From NCBI GenBank assembly GCA_021813595.1, contig JAKAKF010000092.1, forward strand, positions 1 through 12,912: 12,912 nucleotides of DNA, written 5' to 3'. Under the pieces are notes generated by a model that saw only the letters and a list, made by a program, of their open reading frames with translations, did no database searches and was not told the DNA's origin. A program made the translations under genes and the position numbers. Shown piece after piece: positions 7,341 to 12,912 of this stretch (position 1 is the first letter of the stretch; every line of letters begins with the position of its first letter). The DNA is from a bacterium (GTDB lineage: Bacteria > SZUA-79 > Acidulodesulfobacterales > Acidulodesulfobacteraceae).

Positions 7341-7670
7341 ATGAAAATAGGAAGCATTATGGTAAGAGTACCTAGGAAGGTTAAAAAAGGCGAAATATTT
7401 AAAGTAATGTCCATAACAAAACATCCAATGGATACCGGTCTCGTTAAAAATCCAAAAACAGGAAAGATAATACCTATGTGGATTATTAATAAAGTAGATA
7501 TTTATTACGATAAAAAATTAGTAACCAGTTGCGATTACGGAATTGCGGTCTCGGCAAATCCTTTTTTGGCGTTTTATTTAAAAGCCGATAAAAAAGCGCC
7601 TTTAGAATTTATTATGTACGATACCCATCATAATATTTACAAAAAAAAGGTGACTATAAACGTAGTATGA
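7341..7670 (+). CDS. soxZ: Sulfur carrier partner SoxZ
   Basis: Partner of SoxY in the SoxYZ carrier dimer, 109 aa, the normal SoxZ length. Recognisable elements are the start MKIGSIMVRVPRKVKKGE, the block HPMDTGLVKNPKTGKIIP (about 28-46), the strand INKVDIYYDKK and the SANPFLAFYLKA segment (about 72-84). The fold is an immunoglobulin-like beta sandwich, and the protein is thought to be exported bound to SoxY; no signal peptide is present. AAGAGGAG (7325-7332) precedes the ATG by eight bases. It contains a single Cys (in TSCDYG) that is not part of the known mechanism. Confidence 0.93.
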   Translation: MKIGSIMVRVPRKVKKGEIFKVMSITKHPMDTGLVKNPKTGKIIPMWIINKVDIYYDKKLVTSCDYGIAVSANPFLAFYLKADKKAPLEFIMYDTHHNIYKKKVTINVV

Positions 7671-7716
7671 ATAAAAAAATTAAAAACAAAGCATTATGAA
7701 GGGGGCTTAATAATTA

Positions 7717-8229
7717 ATGATTAATAAAAAAAATATTGCCGTGTTTCCTGCATTTTTAACCGTAATGATTTTAATATCCATTTTTTGCGGAACCGTTGTT
7801 TTTGCCGGAAACTCTTATGGAGTAAATATTCCAAAAGGACCTTTTTATATTTTGAAAGTAAAAAAAAGATTTAAAAACGCGCTTTTCGACCTTAAACAGG
7901 GGATAGAAGACGCTAATTTCAGCATACTTGCCGTCGCTCCCATATCGACTGGAATAAAAGGTATAGGCAAGAAAATACCGCATCTAAAGGTGATAGATTT
8001 TTGCAACCTCCAAGACGGCTACGACCTTTTAAAAAACAACATGAATTATTCGGCATTTATGCCGTGCAGAATAGCCATATACAAAGACGGAAAATATACC
8101 GTCATGATATCTTTTCTCCCTACTTATTTTTCTAAATTTTATAAAAACACGCCGGAGCAGAAGAAAACGGTTATAAAAGTTACTAAGCAGATAATAAGCA
8201 TAATGGATTCCGTAAAGACTGGATTTTAA
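7717..8229 (+). CDS. Exported DUF302-like protein
   Basis: 170-aa secreted protein of unknown function. A Sec signal peptide spans about 1-30 (cut likely after VFA, before GNSYG). The mature part has a DUF302-like pattern: an N-terminal helix about 53-67 (RFKNALFDLKQGIEDANF), a middle motif around DFCN (Cys96), and MPCRIAIYKDGK with Cys117, matching the family's usual Pro-Cys-x-(I/V) strand followed by a charged turn. The C-terminal helix runs about 146-167. Both Cys lie in motif positions, so a redox or sulfur-handling role is possible but not shown. A purine-rich site GAAGGGGG (7698-7705) is about 11 bases before the ATG, a little far. It lies inside the sox run between soxZ and soxB, which argues that it acts with SoxYZ. 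The family assignment is by motif pattern only. Confidence 0.72.
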   Translation: MINKKNIAVFPAFLTVMILISIFCGTVVFAGNSYGVNIPKGPFYILKVKKRFKNALFDLKQGIEDANFSILAVAPISTGIKGIGKKIPHLKVIDFCNLQDGYDLLKNNMNYSAFMPCRIAIYKDGKYTVMISFLPTYFSKFYKNTPEQKKTVIKVTKQIISIMDSVKTGF

Positions 8230-8289
8230 CCGATATTGGCAAAAATTAAATAATTTAAATTTATTTGCAAAAAAGGGGGCTATAATTAA

Positions 8290-9981
8290 ATGGATTTAAA
8301 AAACGTTTCCAGAAGAAGTTTTATAAAAACCGCCGCCGTCCTTGCGGGAGCGGCGGCGGTCAATCCCGTTAATCTTTTAAAGTTCAAACCGGTGGGCAAT
8401 TTGACCATCATATGGAATTCAGATTCCCATGCCCATTTAAAGCCTACTCTTTACATGGAGCCTTCGGTTAACATAGGTCCTCGTTTTATGAACGGAAGAC
8501 CCGGTCATCTCGTAGGGGATTCTTTCAACCTGTACTACGATATAAAACCCAAGTCCGCAATGGGATATTTCTGTTCATACGTAGATTTTTTAAAATTAAA
8601 TAAAGAATACGGTCCGATGGGCGGTTACGCTCATATGGCAACCGTATTCAACAAAATAAAAGAAGAAAGATACGGCAAAACAATAATGCTCGATACCGGC
8701 GATTCATGGCAGGGTACCGGCATCGCATTGCTCACTAAAGGCATGGCGGTAGTAAACGTCCAGAATGCCATGGGATACGATGCTATGACGGGGCATTGGG
8801 AGTTTTCTTACGGCAAGCAAAAGTTGCTTTCAAATATAAAATCGTTAAAATTTCCATTTATAGCTCAAAATGTTTTTGACATATGGGGAAGCAGAGTTTT
8901 TAAACCCTATATAATAAAAGAAGTCAACGGATTAAGGGTAGGAATAATAGGACAGGCGTTCCCGTATGTTCCGATAGCACAGCCTTCAGGTTTAACACAT
9001 GGCTGGAACTTCGGCATTAACACGAGTCATGCCCAAAAGATGGTTAATAAACTGAAGAACGAAGAAAAAGTCGATTTAGTCGTAGTTCTTTCCCATAACG
9101 GGCTTGAGGTCGATAGAAAATTTGCATCCCTTATCAACGGAATAGACATTATAGTAGGCGGACATACCCACGACATACTTCCCGCCCCTCAGATTATAAA
9201 CAATACCATAATAGTTCAGGCAGGTACCCACGGAAAGTTTGTAGGCAGGATAGATTTAAACGTCAGAAATAAAAGAATAGTCGATTACGACCATAAATTA
9301 ATCCCGATAGTTACTAACTGGATTAAGCCTGACCCCGAAATAAGCGGATTAATCGATAAAGAATATGCCCCTTATGCCGATAAGTTAAACGAAGAACTAG
9401 GAACCGCCGAAGACTTGTTGTACAGAAGGGCGACGTTTATCAGTACGGTAGATAACGTGGTAGAGCAGGCTTTTATCGAAAAATACGATACCCCATTGGT
9501 GTTTACTCCAGGCTGGCGCTGGGGCGAGACTATTCTGCCCGGCGAAAAAATAACTATGGAGCATGTTTACGGGGAATACGGCACGACCTATCCCGAAGTT
9601 TATAAGGTTAAGCTGAGCGGTAAAAAAATTATCCAGACTACGTCCAGCAATTTAAGCGATGTTTTTACGGCGGATCCTTATTTACAGATGGGCGGAGACG
9701 CTACCAGGATATCAAATTCAAAATTGCATATACTTATAAATCAAAAAGGCGCAAAGAGAATAAAAAGTTTTGAGATCAACGGAAAGCCGATAGAGCCGAA
9801 TAAAGATTACTGGCTTATTACGTCTGGCGCGAAGATGCAAAAAATGGCCAATATGCCGAAAGACGGCTTGCAAAAAGAAAAGGCATACGACGTTATTGCG
9901 GAATACGTTAGGAGACATAAAATAATTCGATCGATTAATACCGAAAATGTCGAATATAGGCATTCAAGAACGGCAGGTTGA
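8290..9981 (+). CDS. soxB: Sulfate thiol esterase SoxB, Tat-exported
   Basis: SoxB hydrolyses SoxY-bound S-sulfonate and releases sulfate, using a dinuclear metal (manganese) centre. 563 aa, normal for the family. A Tat signal is present (VSRRSFIKT at 6-14, then an Ala-rich stretch). The metallophosphoesterase/5'-nucleotidase-like motifs are all present: NSDSHAHLKP (43-52), LDTGDSWQGT (134-143), the SoxB-specific GHWEFSYG (168-175) replacing the GNHE of nucleotidases, SHNG (268-271) and GGHTHD (290-295). The C-terminal half has GWRWGETILPGEKIT (408-422), TTYPEVY (432-438) and DPYLQMGGDATR (462-473), all SoxB-like. GGGGG at 8275-8279 is the probable ribosome binding site, ten bases before the ATG. 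Bases 8308-8434 recur exactly at the window end. Confidence 0.96.
   Translation: MDLKNVSRRSFIKTAAVLAGAAAVNPVNLLKFKPVGNLTIIWNSDSHAHLKPTLYMEPSVNIGPRFMNGRPGHLVGDSFNLYYDIKPKSAMGYFCSYVDFLKLNKEYGPMGGYAHMATVFNKIKEERYGKTIMLDTGDSWQGTGIALLTKGMAVVNVQNAMGYDAMTGHWEFSYGKQKLLSNIKSLKFPFIAQNVFDIWGSRVFKPYIIKEVNGLRVGIIGQAFPYVPIAQPSGLTHGWNFGINTSHAQKMVNKLKNEEKVDLVVVLSHNGLEVDRKFASLINGIDIIVGGHTHDILPAPQIINNTIIVQAGTHGKFVGRIDLNVRNKRIVDYDHKLIPIVTNWIKPDPEISGLIDKEYAPYADKLNEELGTAEDLLYRRATFISTVDNVVEQAFIEKYDTPLVFTPGWRWGETILPGEKITMEHVYGEYGTTYPEVYKVKLSGKKIIQTTSSNLSDVFTADPYLQMGGDATRISNSKLHILINQKGAKRIKSFEINGKPIEPNKDYWLITSGAKMQKMANMPKDGLQKEKAYDVIAEYVRRHKIIRSINTENVEYRHSRTAG
8308..8434 (+). repeat. 127-base direct repeat, copy inside soxB
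   Basis: These bases are identical to 12786-12912. The copy starts at the first base of the Ser7 codon of soxB and covers the Tat motif, the hydrophobic stretch and the first metal motif. The bases immediately upstream (AACGTT here, AAATTA there) are different. Confidence 0.97.
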
Positions 9982-10099
9982 TATAAAGCAAAAAAGATAA
10001 TCGAGCGAATAAAATATGCGTAATGATTATAAGAAGCGAATAAGCGTATGCCTATGGCTGTAGGCTGTAACTTATAACTAAATTAAGGAGATTAAAAAA

Positions 10100-10627
10100 A
10101 TGGAAAAATCAAGTTTATTTTTAAGGCTGTTAATGATTACCGCAGTTTCAATCTTATTATTCTCGATGAATAATACATCTTATGCTTTAAAGTACGGTCC
10201 GTCGTCTTACAGTTCCTATGCGCCGTACTATAATACCCACGGTTTGCCTCTGCCGAAGTTTTTTAAGCATAAAGTATTAAAAATGATAATTGAAGTAGAT
10301 TACGCAAAACCTGCAAGGTGGGGGCTTGCGATAGCAAACATTAAAAATGTAATGGCGGCATTCGGCGATAATTCCTTTAAATATAAAATCGAGCTTGTAG
10401 TATTCGGTCCCGGTTTGAGGATGCTGATGAAAAAATTCGATAAAAAAAATGAAGCCGTTCTTCAAAGTTTAGTTTCATATGGGTTAAAGTTAAGAGCATG
10501 CCATAATACTATGATGAAAGCGCACGTTACAAAGGAAGCATTGTTTCCTTTCGTAAAAGTCGTGCCTGCAGGCGTAGTTGAAATTGCAAGAAAAGAAATG
10601 CAGGGATACGCATTTCTTAAGCCTTAA
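10100..10627 (+). CDS. Exported DsrE-like protein 1
   Basis: 175-aa member of the DsrE/DsrF-like fold, members of which can carry sulfur on a conserved Cys. An N-terminal Sec signal (about 7-29, likely cut after SYA) is followed by a Tyr/Ser/Pro-rich stretch and the domain from about 58. Domain landmarks: strand VLKMIIEVDY, PARWGLAIANIKNV (71-84), FGPGLRML (102-109), ACHNTM with Cys134, and the C-terminal helix EMQGYAFLKP. Cys134 is the only Cys and is kept in both paralogues downstream. AAGGAGA (10085-10091) sits eight bases before the ATG. It follows soxB after 118 bases. Most well-studied DsrE proteins are cytoplasmic, so export together with Sox proteins is notable. A sulfane-sulfur acceptor role is inferred from family and context. 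Confidence 0.82.
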   Translation: MEKSSLFLRLLMITAVSILLFSMNNTSYALKYGPSSYSSYAPYYNTHGLPLPKFFKHKVLKMIIEVDYAKPARWGLAIANIKNVMAAFGDNSFKYKIELVVFGPGLRMLMKKFDKKNEAVLQSLVSYGLKLRACHNTMMKAHVTKEALFPFVKVVPAGVVEIARKEMQGYAFLKP

Positions 10628-10654
10628 AAGGTATAAACGGAACGGCGGCTATGC

Positions 10655-10679
10655 GGCTATTAATACTTATTAATAAGCC
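10655..10679 (+). repeat. Stem-loop between dsrE-like 1 and soxA-like gene
   Basis: GGCT-ATTAAT pairs with ATTAAT-A-AGCC around an ACTT loop, with one bulged A at 10675. No run of T follows, so it is not an ordinary intrinsic terminator. It may be an RNA processing or stability element between two genes that could need different protein amounts. Prediction by eye only. Confidence 0.4.
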
Positions 10680-10715
10680 TTAAACATAATAGATAACTTA
10701 GGGAGGTATGATTTT

Positions 10716-11534
10716 ATGAAAAAAGCAATTTTAATAACTTTTATTGCTTTATTGATTATTTCGGCGGTTTACTATTTCAAACCTTTTGCGTTTGCATCGG
10801 GAAAATTAAAATTAAGCAAGAAAATGATTGCAAAGGAAAAAATAGAGGCGGGATTGAAGTTTGGCAAATCGGAGTTTTATAATGCTAAACTTGGCACCGA
10901 CGGTTTCTCCTGCGCTAAATGTCATGTTGACAGCGTCGGGACATATATACCCATGGCTGGAAAGGTGGTAAGGAGTCTGGCGGGCGTTGCGGCAACGTTT
11001 CCAAGATTCAATCCTAAAACCCATCAGGTCATTACTCTTGGGGAAAGATTAAATATGTGTATCGTCCATGCGTTAAAAGGAAAACCGCTCAGCGGACAGA
11101 AGCTAAATGATATTACCCTTTACGTAACGTCTTTAAGCAACGGATATAAAATTAAAGGTTACAACGCAGAGCCGAGTCCGGTTTTTACAAATGCCGACAG
11201 ACATCCAAAAACAGTTCAACAGGCTTTAACGCTTGGAAAACATTATTATGATACCCCGCTCGGCGCATCGGGCAAAAGTTGCGACAGCTGTCATCCAGGC
11301 GGAGGCGCAGGTATTTTGGGCGGAAAACCGACCAAACCCGTTATAGGACATGCCGGCTTTTATCCTACCTATAAAAAATGGGGCAATATCATTACTATGC
11401 AGGACCAGTTTAACCACTGCATATATACCGGCGAAGACGGCTTTAAAAAGAAAATAGGCTCTAAGACTTGGAAGTATTTAGACTTATATGTTTATTCTTT
11501 GTCTAAGGGATATAAAATAAAAGTCGGAAAATAA
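10716..11534 (+). CDS. soxA: Diheme cytochrome c, SoxA-like
   Basis: Periplasmic cytochrome, 272 aa with a Sec signal (about 1-28, cut near FAFAS). It is built from two similar halves, about 46-148 and 170-270. Each has a heme site (CAKCH 66-70, CDSCH 189-193), then an ITLGERLNMC or ITMQDQFNHC segment that puts a Cys (115, 235) 46-49 residues behind the first heme Cys, and ends in LYVTSLSNGYKIK or LYVYSLSKGYKIK. Heme sites paired with downstream Cys ligands are the SoxA pattern, where the Cys is an axial ligand and, in the active half, becomes a persulfide. SoxA with SoxX joins thiosulfate to SoxY. No soxX is seen in this window. GGGAGG (10701-10706) lies nine bases before the ATG. A TsdA-like thiosulfate dehydrogenase is a less likely alternative. 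Confidence 0.8.
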   Translation: MKKAILITFIALLIISAVYYFKPFAFASGKLKLSKKMIAKEKIEAGLKFGKSEFYNAKLGTDGFSCAKCHVDSVGTYIPMAGKVVRSLAGVAATFPRFNPKTHQVITLGERLNMCIVHALKGKPLSGQKLNDITLYVTSLSNGYKIKGYNAEPSPVFTNADRHPKTVQQALTLGKHYYDTPLGASGKSCDSCHPGGGAGILGGKPTKPVIGHAGFYPTYKKWGNIITMQDQFNHCIYTGEDGFKKKIGSKTWKYLDLYVYSLSKGYKIKVGK

Positions 11535-11589
11535 TTATCGGCGCATTAATATTTAATTAAAAAATAAAAAATGGAGAAAAGAACATAAA

Positions 11590-12081
11590 ATGAAGACAAA
11601 TTTATTTAAAAAACAATTGAAATTAAAAGCGGTTTTTATGATTTTGGCTTTGCTTTTAATATTTTTTAGCGGCAAAGCCTACGCATATAAAAAGATTCAA
11701 GCGCTTCCTTATTTTAAAAATAAGACAATAAAGGTTGTGTTTCAGATAACGCAGGATAGCCCTGCACGATGGAAACTTGTGCTCGGCAATGCCGCCAAGG
11801 TTGTTCAGGTTATGAGCGCTAACGCAATTAACTATAAAGTTGACGTTGTAGCGTACGGTCCGGGACTTAGAGTTTATATAAAAAAGGACGATAAAAAATT
11901 CTACCCTCTGCTTCAGGGTTTAAACGCTTATGGAGTTAATCTTGTAGCATGCCACATGACTATGCATGCAATGCATGTTCGCGAGAAACAGTTGTTTCCT
12001 TTTGTAAACGTAGTGTATCCAGGTGCCGTGGCATATATAATTAAGAAAGAAATGCAGGGATATGCATATATCAAACCTTAA
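11590..12081 (+). CDS. Exported DsrE-like protein 2
   Basis: 163-aa paralogue of the product at 10100. Sec signal about 8-32 (hydrophobic core then GKAYA, cut before YKK). Domain landmarks correspond one to one: KTIKVVFQI, PARWKLVLGNAAKVV (58-72), YGPGLRVYI (89-97), ACHMTM with Cys121 as the sole Cys, and KKEMQGYAYIKP at the end. His residues surround the Cys (CHMTMHAMH), more than in the first copy. GGAG (11573-11576) is 13 bases before the ATG, rather far. It follows the SoxA-like gene by 55 bases and is probably cotranscribed. The duplication around a SoxA-like gene suggests related but separate jobs, or partners in a hetero-oligomer as in DsrEFH, which is inference. Confidence 0.82.
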   Translation: MKTNLFKKQLKLKAVFMILALLLIFFSGKAYAYKKIQALPYFKNKTIKVVFQITQDSPARWKLVLGNAAKVVQVMSANAINYKVDVVAYGPGLRVYIKKDDKKFYPLLQGLNAYGVNLVACHMTMHAMHVREKQLFPFVNVVYPGAVAYIIKKEMQGYAYIKP

Positions 12082-12123
12082 TAAAAAAGTTTTAAATTTA
12101 ACAATAAAAAACTGGGGTGTTGA

Positions 12124-12687
12124 ATGAAAAAACTTATGAAACTGTGGATTATTTTAATAGTCATTGCGGTCGGCGGTTCATTGTTTTTGACAGGTTGCGC
12201 AAAAAAACAGGCAAAAACAGTTCCTGCTCCGGCAGTTACCAAGCCTTTAAAACCTAAAACGGCTTTAAAAAAGAAAATTAAAATAAAAAAGCCTCTCCTG
12301 ACCAAAACATCATATCACGGATTTTTTAATAATAAGGTCGTTAAGGTTGTTTTTCAGGTTTCGTCACCTAATCCGAAAAAATGGAAAATAGCTCTCGGAA
12401 ATATGAACGATATAATATGGGAAATGCATTATAATCCTAAAAGATACAAAGTTGTTTTTGTGGCTTACGGTCCGGCAGACAAAATGTTTCTTAAAAAAAA
12501 TAATAAATTGGAACCGCTAATAGAAAAACTATATAAGCATAATGTAAGATTTGATATATGTCATGTGGCGATGATTAAATTAGGCATTAAACCGAATGAT
12601 ATTTTCTCGTTTGTCCATATCACGCCGGACGGTTTTTACGCTATTATTCATTACGAAATGATGGGTTATTCTTATATTAAGCCGTAA
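12124..12687 (+). CDS. DsrE-like lipoprotein 3
   Basis: 187-aa third paralogue with a lipoprotein signal: hydrophobic stretch about 7-22 and lipobox LTGC with Cys25 as the lipid site. A Lys/Pro/Ala-rich linker (26-66) leads to the domain: KVVKVVFQV, PKKWKIALGNMNDII (84-98), AYGPADKMFL (114-123), ICHVAM with Cys146, and EMMGYSYIKP at the end. The Cys-His pair is kept, while the GPGLR element of the other two copies is changed to GPADK, so the pocket differs. GGGGTG (12114-12119) precedes the ATG closely. The tether would place it at the inner or outer membrane surface facing the periplasm, perhaps as a fixed acceptor or docking partner for the two soluble copies. That role is inferred. Confidence 0.82.
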   Translation: MKKLMKLWIILIVIAVGGSLFLTGCAKKQAKTVPAPAVTKPLKPKTALKKKIKIKKPLLTKTSYHGFFNNKVVKVVFQVSSPNPKKWKIALGNMNDIIWEMHYNPKRYKVVFVAYGPADKMFLKKNNKLEPLIEKLYKHNVRFDICHVAMIKLGIKPNDIFSFVHITPDGFYAIIHYEMMGYSYIKP

Positions 12688-12770
12688 TGCGGTAATTGCC
12701 AAATTAATTACTATTTATACAACTCAATTATTGCATTAAAAAAATTTTATAAAAGAAGTTATTATTCCAT

Positions 12771-12912
12771 ATGACAGGCAAATTATCCAGAAGAAGTTTT
12801 ATAAAAACCGCCGCCGTCCTTGCGGGAGCGGCGGCGGTCAATCCCGTTAATCTTTTAAAGTTCAAACCGGTGGGCAATTTGACCATCATATGGAATTCAG
12901 ATTCCCATGCCC
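12771..12912 (+). CDS. soxB: Second soxB start, cut off by the window end
   Basis: An ATG at 12771 opens a frame MTGKL-SRRSFIKT and continues unbroken to the end (47 complete codons). From the Ser codon at 12786 on it is base-for-base the start of the complete soxB at 8290; only the first five codons and all upstream bases differ. AGAAG (12754-12758) is a weak possible ribosome binding site. It encodes the Tat motif and the first metal motif NSDSHA. Either a second soxB gene follows the dsrE-like genes, or the end is an assembly overlap connecting to the same gene or to a strain variant. Which is true cannot be decided from this sequence. Confidence 0.6.
   Translation, partial: MTGKLSRRSFIKTAAVLAGAAAVNPVNLLKFKPVGNLTIIWNSDSHA
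12786..12912 (+). repeat. 127-base direct repeat, copy at the window end
   Basis: Identical to 8308-8434 without a single difference, including all synonymous positions, and ending exactly with the last base of the sequence. The length of 127 equals a k-mer size commonly used as the maximum in de Bruijn graph assembly, where neighbouring contigs overlap by exactly one k-mer. Confidence 0.97.

Noticed and set aside
8236..8270. Imperfect AT-rich inverted repeat TTGGCAAA...TTTGCAA between the DUF302-like gene and soxB, also considered as a terminator or sigma54 promoter
   Set aside because: The stem needs several bulges, is followed by AAAAGGGGG and not by T, and the TGGCA...TTGCA spacing is far too long for sigma54.
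10004..10043. Two AGCGAATAA copies 31 bases apart and a small GCCTA/TAGGC hairpin after soxB
   Set aside because: Nine-base repeats and a five-base stem are within chance for this composition, and no T-tract or promoter context supports a function.
12688..12770. Terminator or promoter between dsrE-like 3 and the second soxB start
   Set aside because: Only short AT repeats such as TAATT...AATTA are present; no GC stem with T-tract, no GG-N10-GC and no paired -35/-10 boxes.

Overview
The window is strongly AT-rich, gene-dense DNA from a Gram-negative bacterium, shown by Tat and Sec signal peptides, a lipoprotein and periplasmic c-type cytochromes. It carries a sulfur-oxidation (Sox) gene cluster next to sensory and regulatory genes. 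The AT-rich composition, the sigma54-type regulator and Sox genes mixed with DsrE-like proteins would fit an uncultured deltaproteobacterial-type lineage such as the acid mine drainage Sva0485/Acidulodesulfobacterales group. That taxonomic guess is an inference of low to moderate confidence. No rRNA, tRNA, CRISPR array, transposase or phage gene is visible.

Layout. Positions 1-180 are an AT-rich upstream region. Positions 181-3226 hold a two-gene operon: a membrane NtrB/ZraS-like histidine kinase and an NtrC-like sigma54 activator. Positions 3242-4936 (minus strand) encode a methyl-accepting chemotaxis protein convergent with the regulator. The 311-base gap 4937-5247 separates the divergent MCP and ccdA genes. 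It carries a sigma54 -24/-12 promoter (GG-N10-GC) and, upstream of it, a perfect 10+10 bp inverted repeat plus a degenerate second copy 33 bp away. These look like enhancer sites for a sigma54 activator. From 5248 on, everything is on the plus strand: ccdA, a soxW-like thioredoxin (behind its own near-ideal sigma70 promoter), soxY, soxZ, an exported DUF302-like protein, soxB, an exported DsrE-like protein, a diheme SoxA-like cytochrome c, two more exported DsrE-like paralogues (the last a lipoprotein), and the first 47 codons of a second soxB start that runs off the window.

How the genes may work together. SoxYZ carries sulfur intermediates on the C-terminal Cys of SoxY. The SoxA-like cytochrome would attach thiosulfate oxidatively, and SoxB would release sulfate. 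CcdA and the thioredoxin-like protein would bring electrons into the periplasm to keep SoxY or other thiols reduced. No soxX and no soxCD are seen here, so the sulfane sulfur left on SoxY needs another exit. The three secreted DsrE-like proteins, each with one conserved Cys in a C-H-x-x-M context, are candidates for a periplasmic persulfide relay. The kinase/regulator pair is a candidate controller of the sigma54 promoter, and the MCP could couple motility to the same chemistry. These links are inferences from gene order.

The last 127 bases (12786-12912) are identical to the start of the complete soxB (8308-8434), while the bases just upstream differ. An exact match of 127 bases that ends at the sequence end is what a k=127 assembly-graph overlap would leave. 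The end should therefore be read as a branch point, with either a second soxB copy or a strain variant, and not as proven continuous sequence.
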